From Paramicrobacterium sp051513965 (lineage in GTDB: Bacteria; Actinomycetota; Actinomycetes; Actinomycetales; Microbacteriaceae), in assembly GCF_051513965.1 (NCBI RefSeq), contig NZ_CP195847.1:2666001-2730000 (forward strand): a DNA stretch of 64,000 bases, in the 5' to 3' direction. The notes under the pieces are model-generated. The model searched no databases. It worked only from the letters and a program-made list of their open reading frames with translations, and was not told where the DNA came from. Below, piece after piece: positions 41,888 to 51,547 of this stretch (the stretch's first letter is position 1; every line of letters begins with the position of its first letter). The translations under genes and the position numbers were made by a program.

Positions 41888-43341
41888 TCTCGGCGCAGGA
41901 GCGTCGGCCGAACATCCTCGTGATTATGGCCGATCAGCTCGGCGCCCACACACTCGATCGGGATGCGGAGTTCGTGCAGACTCCGCATCTCGATCGTCTT
42001 GCGGCATCCGGGGCGGTTTTCGAGCGGGCGTACGTGAGCTTTCCGCTGTGCGTACCCTCTCGCGCGAGCATGCTGACGGGACGGATGCCGCATGAGCTCG
42101 GGATCTCCGGCAATTCGGCGCGCAGCCAGACCGGGGACCCGGATCCTGCGCAGCATCCTGACAGTCTCGGACATGTGCTCAGTGCCGCAGGCTATGACTG
42201 TGCCTTCGCGGGCAAGTGGCATGCGACGCAGCCGAGTGCTCCGTCCGGTGCGGGCTTCGAGGTGCTGCGTCCCTTCGGCGATGTCGGTCTCGCTGATGAG
42301 TGTGCCGAGTGGATCGAGACGCGTGCGGACGAGGATGCTCCATTCTTTCTGTGCGTCTCGTTCGACGACCCGCACACGATCTGTGAGTTCGCGCGTCGTC
42401 AGCCGATGCCGTACGGCGACACAACGGACGTCGCCCTTCGCGACAGTCCCCCTCTGCCCGAGAATTTCGAGCCCGCGCCGTTTGAGCCGGAGGCCGTGCG
42501 CTATGAGAAGCACGCGGCTCAGCCGATGTACGGCACCGGTGACTACACGCCGACAGAGTGGCGTGCGTATCGGGCAGCGTATCGTCAGCTGATCGAGAGA
42601 GTGGATGCCTATATCGCACGGCTCCTCGAGGCCCTCGAGCATGCCGGGCTGACCGAGAACACGATCGTCGTCTTCACGAGCGACCACGGTGACGGCGATG
42701 CGTCGCACCGGTGGAATCAAAAGACGGCGCTCTTTGAGGAGTGCGCGCGTGTTCCGCTGTTCGTTGCCGGTCCCGGCATCCCGTCGTCGCGTCACTCGCA
42801 GCCGGTGTCGATGTGTCTCGATCTGCTGCCGACGCTCTGTGATGTGGCCGGGGTGGAGGTTCCGAGGCCATCCGCTCTCGGCGCACCGCTCCCGCTGACT
42901 CCAGACGCGGTTCACCGGTCAGGGCCGGCAGACCCAGCGTCCCCAGTCGCAGCGACCGCCGTAGGGGCGTCCGCCGTGACGTCCTCGCCCCGGCGTCCGA
43001 ATCCGCCGGGCGACCACGAGCGCTCCGTCGTCGTCGAGACGCGCTTCGATCGCTCAGATCCGCCGATCACTCGCGGACGTGCCCTGTATGCCGGTGACTA
43101 CAAGTACGTCGTCTACAGCTGGGGCCGTCATCGTGAACAGCTGCACGACATCGTCTCCGACTCCGGCGAGCGTCGCAATCTCGCGGTCGAGTCACGCTAC
43201 GACGAGGTGCTGGAGACCATGCGTGCTCGTCTGCTCACGTGGTGTCGTGAGACCGGCGATGCGGATGCTCTGAAATACCTTGTGCTTCCGGAGTCGGCGC
43301 CCGACGGCATCCATCGAGAGATCTTTGCTGTGCCGTACTGA
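41884..43341 (+). CDS. Cys-type sulfatase 4
   Basis: A 485-residue S1 sulfatase without signal peptide. The modification site is Cys56 in FPLCVPSRASMLTGRMP, the only one of the four with CVPSR rather than CSPxR. Other motifs: NILVIMADQLGAHT, CAFAGKWHATQP, DDPHTICEFARR and FTSDHGDGDASHRW. The GTG start at 41884 lies in the stop codon of the MalG-type permease, tying desulfation to import. A less conserved Pro/Ser-rich insert (about residues 340-380, AVHRSGPADPASPVAAT) is unusual. Confidence 0.9.
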   Translation: MISAQERRPNILVIMADQLGAHTLDRDAEFVQTPHLDRLAASGAVFERAYVSFPLCVPSRASMLTGRMPHELGISGNSARSQTGDPDPAQHPDSLGHVLSAAGYDCAFAGKWHATQPSAPSGAGFEVLRPFGDVGLADECAEWIETRADEDAPFFLCVSFDDPHTICEFARRQPMPYGDTTDVALRDSPPLPENFEPAPFEPEAVRYEKHAAQPMYGTGDYTPTEWRAYRAAYRQLIERVDAYIARLLEALEHAGLTENTIVVFTSDHGDGDASHRWNQKTALFEECARVPLFVAGPGIPSSRHSQPVSMCLDLLPTLCDVAGVEVPRPSALGAPLPLTPDAVHRSGPADPASPVAATAVGASAVTSSPRRPNPPGDHERSVVVETRFDRSDPPITRGRALYAGDYKYVVYSWGRHREQLHDIVSDSGERRNLAVESRYDEVLETMRARLLTWCRETGDADALKYLVLPESAPDGIHREIFAVPY

Positions 43342-43416
43342 CTACTTGCTCAATGGTTCTTGAATCCTCATGTGCAGCTTCGCTGAGATACCAGTCACAG
43401 TCACAAGGAGGTACTG

Positions 43417-46400
43417 ATGGAACTCACCCGACGCGGTGTGCTCACTGCCGGAATCGTCGCCGGCGCCACCCTGCCCCACCTGACCGGAGCGGTCACTCCA
43501 GCTGCGGCGAAGACGCCCGGTCTCACGGAGATCGAGAAGAAGGCCGAGCAGCTCGACCCGCCGATCTTCCTGCTCGAGAGCAGGGTTCCGAAGCAGTTCA
43601 CGGCGGACAAGGGCTCGACGCTGAAGATCTCGGACGCCCGCGCGAAGGTGGGAGCCCACAGTCTCCGCTGGGAGCACTCCTCCGGAGGCATCCTCACCGT
43701 CAAACAGCCCCTGCGGTACGGCGCCAGCGACTACAGTCCCGGTGATGACCAGGCCTGGATGGGCACGGTCGACACGTTCTGCGTCTGGATCTACAACGAG
43801 ACTCCGTCAGACACTCCCTTGCGTATCGAGTTCGGCCGCGGTGCCAACCGAGACTGCTGGTTCGACTTCGGGCTCGACTTCACGGGGTGGCGCACCTGCT
43901 GGGTCCGCTTCGGGTACGACACCGAGGGCACACCCCACAGGGGAATGAACCGCGTGCGCTTCATCGCGCCCAAACGGGAGGGCACGCTCTACATCGACCA
44001 GGTGATTCTGAACGTCGAGATGCGCCCCGACCATCCGACTCCCGATGACCAGGTGCCGAACGTGCAATCCGAGATCGAGAATGCCGACAATGCGCACTGG
44101 CTCGCACTGCTGGGGTTCCGGAAGGCTCTGACCGACAATCCGCTTCCCGCGGCATCCAGCACTGACGGGGTCTCAGAAGTGCGTGACCGTCTGATCGCGT
44201 CGCTCGCGGGCAAACCTGATGTGACGGCGGATGGCCTGACCAAGCTCACTGCGACCGTCGACGGTCTTGGGGTTCCGACCGTCACGAAGGATGCCGCGCC
44301 AGCAGGTACCGGCTCCTTTGTGAACGGGTATCAGACGGCGATCTGGCCGGTGGACCTCCGCGGTGAGATCTCAGACTTCGCCGGGGTGGTCACACTTCGC
44401 AAGGTCACAGACACGATGCTGGCGGTCGCTCAGGCGGTCAAGGCGTCACGCGACCAGGGAGCGTCGACGGCGAGCGGTTTCGCCACTCTGTATCTGCGAC
44501 TGTTCGCGCACCTCGAGGACCAAGGCTTCGCGGCCGGAAGCGCTCAGGGCACGATTCACCACATCGGGTACCAGTACCGAGGCTTCGCGGACTCCCTCCT
44601 GCTGGCTCAGCCGGTGCTTGAGGAACACGATCTGTGGGAGCGTGCGAAGGCCAACCTCTCCTGGTTCTTCGGTCTCGGCCGTCTGACGCAGGACTTCAGC
44701 GACCCCGCGCACTACGGTGGCCTCGTCGACGTGCTGAACACTCTCATGCAGGGCCTCATCATCCGGGGTCTCGCGGAGTCCGACGTGAAGGCGCAGGCGA
44801 CAGTTCTGCAGGCGGCGACGACGTGGCTCGACAACGCCATCACGTACTCCCCGGGAGTCGAGGGCGGTTTTAAACCAGACGGCACGACCTTCCACCACAT
44901 GGGTCCATATCCGGACTATGCGAGGGATGCCTTTGCCGGGCTGAGTCCCGTGATCGGGCTTCTGCATGCCACGCCGTTCGCGGTGTCGAAGTCGGCGCGC
45001 GGCGTCCTGCGCAAGGCTCTGCTGACTCAACGACTGCACGCGAACACGACGCAGTGGCCGCTCGCGCTCACCGGGCGTCACCCCACGGGCGACAAGGCGC
45101 TGCACGTTCCAACGTTCCAGCGCATGGCGTCTGTGCCGCAGCCGGAGTCGACCGAGACGTACGACCCCGACGTGGGTGCCGCGTTTCTCCGACTGTTGCC
45201 TCCCCAGCCGAGCAATGCGCAGAAGAAGTTCGCGGAGGCACTCGCGGCGGAGGGCATCACTGAGGAGGCGGCGCCGACGGGACACTGGCAGCTCGGCTAT
45301 GCCGCGTGCGGGCTGCATCGACGTGACGAGTGGCTCGTGACGATCCGCGGTCACAATCGCTACCTGTGGGCGACCGAGATCTACGACGGGGCGAATCTCT
45401 ATGGGCGCTATTCCACATACGGCACGGTTGAGATTCAGGCGACGGCGGATGCGAATGGACAGATCACTCACACGGCTGGCGGTTATGAGCAGCCCGGATG
45501 GGATTGGAACCGCTTTCCCGGAGCGACGACGCGTCATCTGCCGTGGTCGAAGCTCAAGGCGAACCTCGAGGGAACGATCGAACAGATGGTCCTCACGCGT
45601 TCTGCGTTCGCGGGTGCGGGATCGTGGAAGGGCACACACGGCATCTTCGGGATGCATCTCATGGAGCATCCTTTCTTCGACCCGAGTCACACGGCAAAGC
45701 TCTCGCGCTTCAGCTTCGATGACCTCGTGATTGTTCTCGGCAGTGATATCGCGAACTCAGACTCTGCGAATGCGACGGAGACGACGCTCTATCAGGTGCG
45801 TGTCGATGCGGCGAGTGGAGCTGATGAGTCGCGAGAGGTGAAGGATGCCGAGGTGCTCGTCGATCCGCTCGGAAACGGCTTCTATGTCGCGTCCGGGCAG
45901 AGGTTGCGTACCCTCTCCGCGGTGCAGGAGGGCCCTGACCAGACGGGTGCGAAGACAGGCAGTGCACCGTTCGAGTCGGCGGTGCTTCAGCACGGTTCGG
46001 CGCCGTCGGACGAGGGGTATGAGTACGCCGTTCTCGTGCAGTCGGGGAAGGACGGAGCGTCGGAGTTCCGTGCAGCGATGTCTGGCGATGAGCCTCCGTA
46101 TGCGGTGGTGCGGAAGGACGGCACGGCGCACGTTGTGACCCACAGGGGTTCGGGGCTTCGAGCATCCGTGTGCTTTGCGTCGGTCGATGACCTCGAAGGG
46201 GTCGTGCTCGGTGCGGATACGCCGTGTCTCCTGATGGAGCATCTGGAGGGGGTGACGCTGGAGCTGTCGGTCACGGATCCCGACCTTCATCTCTATGAGG
46301 GTGATGACCCCGATCAGTTCGATGGTGACGGCAACTACACGGGTCGGATGACGAGCTATTCGCGTCCGTGGCGTCGTGACGAGAGTATGGTGTCGACCGT

Positions 46401-46533
46401 CACGCTGACGCTCGATGGCAGCTGGAGCTGTGCTGATGACGGTGTCGCAGTGTCGGTGTCGGGAAATACGACGACGGTTGAAGTGACCTGTCAGCATGCG
46501 GCAAGTCGCGACCTGACGTTCACGCGCGTGTGA
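43417..46533 (+). CDS. Tat-exported PL8 lyase, chondroitinase ABC type
   Basis: A 1038-residue polysaccharide lyase. A twin-arginine signal (LTRRGVLTAGIVAG) ends near residue 31. The N-terminal jelly-roll module (about 45-200; FLLESRVPKQFTADKGSTLKIS) is followed by the helical toroid and C-terminal beta-sandwiches. The catalytic set matches the Proteus chondroitinase ABC pattern: His494 and Tyr501 (7 apart, FHHMGPYPDYARDAF), Arg554 (LTGRHPTGD) and Glu654 (GHNRYLWATEIY); FPGATTRHLP is another PL8 mark. It cleaves chondroitin or dermatan sulfate (possibly hyaluronan) by beta-elimination outside the cell. AAGGAGGT precedes the start. Confidence 0.9.
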   Translation: MELTRRGVLTAGIVAGATLPHLTGAVTPAAAKTPGLTEIEKKAEQLDPPIFLLESRVPKQFTADKGSTLKISDARAKVGAHSLRWEHSSGGILTVKQPLRYGASDYSPGDDQAWMGTVDTFCVWIYNETPSDTPLRIEFGRGANRDCWFDFGLDFTGWRTCWVRFGYDTEGTPHRGMNRVRFIAPKREGTLYIDQVILNVEMRPDHPTPDDQVPNVQSEIENADNAHWLALLGFRKALTDNPLPAASSTDGVSEVRDRLIASLAGKPDVTADGLTKLTATVDGLGVPTVTKDAAPAGTGSFVNGYQTAIWPVDLRGEISDFAGVVTLRKVTDTMLAVAQAVKASRDQGASTASGFATLYLRLFAHLEDQGFAAGSAQGTIHHIGYQYRGFADSLLLAQPVLEEHDLWERAKANLSWFFGLGRLTQDFSDPAHYGGLVDVLNTLMQGLIIRGLAESDVKAQATVLQAATTWLDNAITYSPGVEGGFKPDGTTFHHMGPYPDYARDAFAGLSPVIGLLHATPFAVSKSARGVLRKALLTQRLHANTTQWPLALTGRHPTGDKALHVPTFQRMASVPQPESTETYDPDVGAAFLRLLPPQPSNAQKKFAEALAAEGITEEAAPTGHWQLGYAACGLHRRDEWLVTIRGHNRYLWATEIYDGANLYGRYSTYGTVEIQATADANGQITHTAGGYEQPGWDWNRFPGATTRHLPWSKLKANLEGTIEQMVLTRSAFAGAGSWKGTHGIFGMHLMEHPFFDPSHTAKLSRFSFDDLVIVLGSDIANSDSANATETTLYQVRVDAASGADESREVKDAEVLVDPLGNGFYVASGQRLRTLSAVQEGPDQTGAKTGSAPFESAVLQHGSAPSDEGYEYAVLVQSGKDGASEFRAAMSGDEPPYAVVRKDGTAHVVTHRGSGLRASVCFASVDDLEGVVLGADTPCLLMEHLEGVTLELSVTDPDLHLYEGDDPDQFDGDGNYTGRMTSYSRPWRRDESMVSTVTLTLDGSWSCADDGVAVSVSGNTTTVEVTCQHAASRDLTFTRV

Positions 46534-46550
46534 GCTGAGGGCTCGGACGT

Positions 46551-46590
46551 CACTGGGGCAGCCGCGCGTCACCGCGCGGCTGCCTCAGTG
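46551..46590. terminator. strong hairpin after the PL8 lyase gene
   Basis: 18-base arms at 46551-46568 and 46573-46590 with a single G-U type mismatch and a 4-base loop, 18 bases after the stop codon. It closes the glycosaminoglycan locus. Confidence 0.85.
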
Positions 46591-46804
46591 ATGAGACGAG
46601 AGGCGAATCGCCCGCCCCGCGTGCTGTATTGCGCATTGTGACTCAGTGCGCTTCGAAAAATGTTTACGGGCGTTTACGCTCAGCTGACGCGCCACGCTCG
46701 CGGCACCCATCATCTCTCACCATCGTCAGGCGCACGTTCCGTTGCGATCGCACCAGATCCAGCGCCTCGCTCCAGCCCATCAGCACACTAACTCCGAGGT
46801 CACA

Positions 46805-47317
46805 ATGACACTCTCAAATTCGATCTCCGAAACGCCGAAGCTGAAATCAGTTCATGCAGCGGGAACATGGCTCGGCAGCATGACGACGGATGTCAGCATT
46901 CGCGAGTTCTCGTTTCGCACAGACGAACCGAAACGAGTCGGAGGCACCAATAGCGCCCCGACTCCGATGGAGTTCGTCGCCGGAGCCCTGAACGGGTGTA
47001 TCACGGTCGTCATCGAGACCGTCGCCGCCGAGCTCGGCCTCACAGTGCGCGCGCTTAAGACTGCGTCTCATGCGCACATGGATGTGCGGGGTTTCGAGGG
47101 CACGGCCGATGTGTCGCCTCATTTCACGGACTACACGCTGACGATACAGATCGACGTGGATGCCGATGAGCAGGACCGTTCCGAGCTTGTGAACCTGAGC
47201 GAAAAGCGGTGTCCGGCAATCAACCTTGTGCGTGACGCCGGCGTCGATTTCGCGATCGACTGGCAGTTTGTCGCCCCTGTTGCTGTTCGGCCCAACGCGA
47301 TTGAGGGCCAGCAATGA
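46805..47317 (+). CDS. OsmC family protein
   Basis: A 170-residue OsmC-fold protein. The two family cysteines are in GALNGCITVVIETVAAELGL and SEKRCPAINLV. It differs from the OsmC at 10.4 kb by a shorter N-terminus, with an FRTDEPKRVGGTNSAPTPMEFV block typical of the YhfA-like branch. ATG 46805 is chosen over 46742. The next gene, an SSS transporter, overlaps by 4 bases (47314-47317), so a role beside uptake of a specific compound is likely, rather than general peroxide stress. Confidence 0.83.
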   Translation: MTLSNSISETPKLKSVHAAGTWLGSMTTDVSIREFSFRTDEPKRVGGTNSAPTPMEFVAGALNGCITVVIETVAAELGLTVRALKTASHAHMDVRGFEGTADVSPHFTDYTLTIQIDVDADEQDRSELVNLSEKRCPAINLVRDAGVDFAIDWQFVAPVAVRPNAIEGQQ

Positions 47318-48969
47318 CTGCTCCCGGGCTGTGGACGATCGGGCTCGCCATCGCGTACACGATCGCACTGGTTGTCGTCGGACGCGCACTGCAACGTCGG
47401 GGTGCCTCATCTGATCAAGCAATAGCGAGCTTCTTCGTTGGCGGACGCAGCTTCAGCAAGTGGACCGTGGCGTTCTGCATCACTGGTCTGTTCTCCGGGT
47501 CGAGTTTCATCTCGATCATGGAGCTGAGCTACCGAACGGGAATCTCGGCGGTCTGGTACGGCGTTGCTGAGACCGTGCAGGTGATTCTGATTGCACTGCT
47601 GCTCGTCAAGCCGCTGCGTGAACGACTGGTCGTCACCGTGACCGGAATCATCGGTGAGCGCTTCGGACGTCTGGCTCAGGGGATCTCCGGAGCGATCACT
47701 GCGTTCACTTTTCCGATGTGGTCTGTGGCGACAGCGATCGCGTTCGCGTCTGCACTTCACGCGTTCACCTCGCTGTCGATCTATGCGGCTATCGCGGTGA
47801 CCGCCCTCCTTCTGCTCTTCTTTCTGTGGGCGGGCGGCATGCGAGCGGTGGCATTCACCCAGACGATGAACTGCCTCGTCTTTCTCGCGATGCTCGTTGT
47901 CGGAGTTCTGGCGTTTGTGATCAATCCGGGTGTCGATGGTCTGGCAGACCTCGCGATCTCGCGTCCAGAGATGGTGGATCCATTGAGCGCTGGCGTCACC
48001 CTGATCGCGGCCTGGTTCGGAACCTTTGTCGTGAACGTGCTTCTTGCTCAGGCAGCCTTCCAGATGAGTCTGTCGTGCCGGACGCCCGAAGAGGGGCAGA
48101 AGGGGCTGTTTATCGCGGCGGGCCTTGGGCTCCCTCTCATTCTGCTCGGGGTGCTGCTGGGAACTGCCGCTGCTGTCGTCGTACCGAATGAAGCTCTGCC
48201 ACTGGTGGCGACCCCGCACTACATCGCCGAGGTTCTACCCGCTCCTCTCACGGGTGTGTTCTTCTTGGGCATTTGGGCGTGTGCACTCGGCTGGGCGGGT
48301 CCGTGCCAGTTCTCGGGCGCGACGAGTCTCGGTCGAGATGTGGGGCGTGCGATTCGGCCGAATGCAACTGAAGCGCAGCTCGTCCGCTACACCCGGTGGT
48401 CTCTCGTGCTTCTCACGGGTCTCATGATCGGCTTCGCTTTTCTTCGAACGGAGCAGGCGGCCTGGTGGAACGTACTGGCGTGGACGTTGCGCAACGGGGC
48501 CACTCTCGCGCCTGTTCTTGCTGCGTTCTTCTGGCCTCTCGCGCCTCGACGAGCGGCTATTCCTGCAATGGTTGCGGGCTTTGCCTCTGGCCTCCTCTGG
48601 TATCACTGGGGGGTTTGGTCACCGACAGAGTTCTACCTCGGTATCCATCCGGTGTGGGTCGGTATGGCTGCGAATGTCGTTGTGATGATCGGCATCACTC
48701 TTGTCTCGGTGCGGTGGAGGTGGACGTCTGATCTGTCGGCGCGTCGACGAGGAGTGGCTTTTGGGGTCGCGACTGTACTGGCAGCGGCAGTCGTCATTCC
48801 GGCGACACCGTGGCTTCATGGTCTTGGCCTTTCCGGGCTCATCTACTTTGCGGTGCTCGCGTTGGCTGCGACGACCATCTTCTTTTGGACTGTTCCTGCT
48901 GCTGTGACCGTTCCGGTTCACCAAGATAAGGCGAAACCGGAAGCCCCTGTCAGCACCATCAACGAATGA
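47314..48969 (+). CDS. sodium:solute symporter (SSS family)
   Basis: A 551-residue membrane protein with about 13 helices. FFVGGRSFSKWTVAFCITGLFSGSSFIS is the SSS-type helix 1 region for sodium and substrate. GMRAVAFTQTMNCLVFLAML and the GWAGPCQFSGATSLGRDVGRAI segment also fit the family. The substrate is unknown. Codon use here is visibly less GC3-biased than in the core genes to the left. The gene ends 10 bases before a perfect 12-base hairpin. Confidence 0.88.
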   Translation: MTAPGLWTIGLAIAYTIALVVVGRALQRRGASSDQAIASFFVGGRSFSKWTVAFCITGLFSGSSFISIMELSYRTGISAVWYGVAETVQVILIALLLVKPLRERLVVTVTGIIGERFGRLAQGISGAITAFTFPMWSVATAIAFASALHAFTSLSIYAAIAVTALLLLFFLWAGGMRAVAFTQTMNCLVFLAMLVVGVLAFVINPGVDGLADLAISRPEMVDPLSAGVTLIAAWFGTFVVNVLLAQAAFQMSLSCRTPEEGQKGLFIAAGLGLPLILLGVLLGTAAAVVVPNEALPLVATPHYIAEVLPAPLTGVFFLGIWACALGWAGPCQFSGATSLGRDVGRAIRPNATEAQLVRYTRWSLVLLTGLMIGFAFLRTEQAAWWNVLAWTLRNGATLAPVLAAFFWPLAPRRAAIPAMVAGFASGLLWYHWGVWSPTEFYLGIHPVWVGMAANVVVMIGITLVSVRWRWTSDLSARRRGVAFGVATVLAAAVVIPATPWLHGLGLSGLIYFAVLALAATTIFFWTVPAAVTVPVHQDKAKPEAPVSTINE

Positions 48970-48978
48970 GCTGAGGTT

Positions 48979-49008
48979 CGGCCGGTGTTGAGAGACCAAC
49001 ACCGGCCG
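48979..49008. terminator. hairpin after the SSS symporter gene
   Basis: Perfect 12-base arms at 48979-48990 and 48997-49008 with a 6-base loop, ten bases after the stop codon. Confidence 0.85.
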
Positions 49009-49087
49009 CAAGCACAGAGGCAGCCCTCACAGCGAGACGTGTGTCTCGTGTGTCTTGAGGATGGGGCCGCCGCGCTCAGGAGCACGG

Positions 49088-50508
49088 CTAGATATCTCGG
49101 CCGCTCTCTGGAGGGCGACGCCGCCCGAGGTATTTGCGGTTGACGTACCAGTGCGGCGGCACGACCCGCGGACTACCTTTGCCGTCGGCGATGATCGTCC
49201 ACTCCCCGCGTTCGATGAGGCGGTGGTGGAACCAGCAGACGAGAACGCCGTTCGAGACGTCGGTGCGGCCGCCGTTCGCCCAGCCGTCGACGTGGTGTGC
49301 TTCGCAGAGCCACGCGGGAATAGAGCAGTCGTCGACGATGCAGGTCGGGCCGTCTCGGGCGATGAGCGCGAGACGCTGCTGTGGCGTGAACAGTCGTTGC
49401 GGTGTACCGATCTTCGTGACCTGACCGTTGCCATCGAGCGTCACTTCCACGGTGTCGCCATCGCACTGGGCCTGGCGTACGAACGCCATCGGCAGCGGCT
49501 CCGGTGTGCCTGGTGACCAGGCTGCGCCTGTGCCAGCGCGGAGATCTTCATCGCGAACGGTGACAAGAACTGTCGGGCCTCGCCCGTGCAGCTTGGGTGT
49601 CGACTCGAGCTTTCCGACACCGCCGATCATTGAGGTGAAGACGTCTGCGCGCTCCTGGGCGCGAGAACGCTTCTCTTCTTCTTTGCCGCGGTCTCGTAAC
49701 TCTTCGGTGTCGACGAACCCTGGTCCGGTTCGAGACGACATGTATGCGTCGAAGACCGGGTGATGATCGCCGCTTGGTGCGGTGACAGAACTCCGCTGAT
49801 GCTCATTGTGCCGTCGGGGCGACTGCGGAGGTTGAGGCGTCTGGACTGATGCAGCTCTTCATCTGTGGGTTCGACGCCGTCGGGGTCGAGGGCAGTGCAA
49901 AAGGCTTTCGCCTGGAGGCGCAGGTTGTCTGCGGCGACCGGCACCTTTCCGAATGCACCCGTGGCGTTGCCGAGCAGCAGTGCTTCAGCCTCGTCGACGT
50001 GTTCGGGAACCGCGCGGGGAAGAACAGTTGCAAGAGTGGAGGTGAGCGCTTCAGCGGCATCCAACCCTATTGTTCCTTCACTGAGTGCCTCGCTTGTCTG
50101 CTCGAAGACAGCGGGAAGCGGAAGGCCCGTGTCTGACACTCGAGGTGCTGTGTGCTTGGCGACGCTCGTGTAGCGGTAAGCGGTGGAGTTCTTGACGCCG
50201 GTGATCTTCTCGAAGAGGGCAGTCGGACTCGCGGATCCGTGTCTGGCGGCAAGCCCCTCCATGCCGGCATCCGTGTCAGAGCGTCGAGCGATGTCGCCGA
50301 CATTGAGAACCTGGCGGCCCTCGATCAGGCGTCCGATATTGCCGAGGAGGCCGGTGTATTTGAGGAGTGTCTCGGGCGACAGTTCTGCGGGGTCGACGGC
50401 AGTCAGTTCTGCGGCTGCGGAGAGCACATCTTCAGCGATGCGAACGGCAGCGGCGTCGGCCTCGCCGGCTGCGCTGCTGGCATCGAGAGCTGAGTTGTGC
50501 ATGTCCAT
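49088..50508 (-). pseudogene. DUF222/HNH endonuclease gene with a -1 frameshift
   Basis: Two minus-strand frames together make one typical DUF222-HNH protein of about 470 residues. The upstream frame (50508 to about 49757) holds the DUF222 part (SPETLLKYTGLLGNIGRLIEGRQV) up to LSPHQAAIITR. The downstream frame resumes with VFDAYMSSRTGPGFVDTEEL and ends with the HNH motif CIVDDCSIPAWLCEAHHVDGWANGGRTD and CWFHHRLI. One base is missing near 49755-49762. These genes exist in many copies in Microbacteriaceae. Start 50508 (MDMHNSALD) is tentative. It is a recent knock-out, a sequencing error or, less likely, a programmed shift. Confidence 0.75.
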
Positions 50509-50552
50509 AGTCAAGCAGGAGCCACTGACATTGGACGTTTGATAATCCCAGG

Positions 50553-50843
50553 TCAAACGGGCATTGTGGATAACTCAAGATCTCCACTGCCTGTGGACGA
50601 CAAAGACTCGCTCACTTTCGTGGCGCGCGTCGGCCTCGACGACCCGATCGCCTGAACAACAAGGCCTCGCGCACGCAGAACACGATCGTGCATCAGCGTG
50701 AGAAGCCGCTGCCGCTCATCGTCAGACAGTCGCGCGAAGCCTGCTGCGAGATCCTGCGGTTTCGGGCCATGGACCCTCGCCGAGTCGGGCTTCGCCTTGG
50801 CATCCTCAACCCAGGCCTTGAGCGCATCACTTGCTTTGCTCAT
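50553..50843 (-). CDS. small hydrophilic protein of unknown function
   Basis: A 96-residue soluble protein with an amphipathic helical N-terminus (SDALKAWVEDAKAKPD) and a central FARLSDDERQRLLTLMHDRVLRA helix, followed by a Ser-rich tail. No family is recognised. GGAGGAGAG directly precedes ATG 50843. It is the third gene of a minus-strand run behind two exported proteins (12 bases after the second), upstream of the broken HNH gene. Confidence 0.6.
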   Translation of the reverse strand: MSKASDALKAWVEDAKAKPDSARVHGPKPQDLAAGFARLSDDERQRLLTLMHDRVLRARGLVVQAIGSSRPTRATKVSESLSSTGSGDLELSTMPV

Positions 50844-50854
50844 CTCTCCTCCGG

Positions 50855-51547
50855 TCACTCGCGATCGATGTTCGGGTCAGGGATGCCTGAAGCATCCCCC
50901 TTCACGAAGACCTTCACAGCTCCTGCCACTCCGTAGGCGTCGGCGTCGTACTGATGCGGCTCGAAGACCCACGCACCGTCGACCTCTCGACCGCAGGTCG
51001 TCGCTTCCGGTGGAATGCCGACGCACTCGACACCCGTGATCTCATCATCCGCGGTGATCGTCAGAGACCCGCCATCGAGCGGGCGAATGTAGACGACGTA
51101 CCCGTCGCTCGTCGGCACGGCCGCGTTCGTCACGTCATAGCGGATGGTCGCGCTGTGGATGCCCTCGTCAAAATCGTCACCGATCTCGATCGACACCTCG
51201 TGCTCGTAGATGTCGAACGCAGCCGCCACAGGCGAGCCCTCGATCGCCGCTTCGGGTGCCGCATAGTCGGCGCGCAGGTACGGCGGAATGACCCCATCGT
51301 CGTCGGGAAGCCGGAACCCGTCATGGATCGTTCCACCGAATGCGAAATACGTGCTGCGCCGGACATCCACCTCCTGTCGGAAGACCACCTGGTAGGTGCC
51401 GTCGGCCGCGATCGTCACCTCGTTCGAGGTCTCGGTTCCGGCGGTCGACGGGACCGCTGCAGGAACGTTCGCTGCGGCAGAGACAGCGCCCGTCAGAAGC
51501 GTCGCTGCGGCGAGCGCTGCGGCCGCGAGCATCCTCATGCTCATCAT
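50855..51547 (-). CDS. exported protein, possibly DUF2207-like, B
   Basis: A 230-residue secreted protein: signal peptide MLAAAALAAATLLTGAVSA, then a beta-rich domain (NEVTIAADGTYQVVFRQEVDV, HSATIRYDVTNAAV, DGYVVYIRPLDGG). A Cys pair (GVECVGIPPEATTCG) could form a disulfide. There is no transmembrane anchor. The start overlaps the stop of the upstream gene by 4 bases (51544-51547). The DGTYxVxxR and HSATIRYDV features vaguely recall the N-terminal domain of DUF2207 proteins; this is uncertain. Confidence 0.65.
   Translation of the reverse strand: MMSMRMLAAAALAAATLLTGAVSAAANVPAAVPSTAGTETSNEVTIAADGTYQVVFRQEVDVRRSTYFAFGGTIHDGFRLPDDDGVIPPYLRADYAAPEAAIEGSPVAAAFDIYEHEVSIEIGDDFDEGIHSATIRYDVTNAAVPTSDGYVVYIRPLDGGSLTITADDEITGVECVGIPPEATTCGREVDGAWVFEPHQYDADAYGVAGAVKVFVKGDASGIPDPNIDRE

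Noticed and set aside
44446..45690. A 414-codon minus-strand frame within the PL8 lyase gene
   Set aside because: Arg/His/Leu-rich shadow of a lyase whose catalytic residues are all in place on the plus strand.
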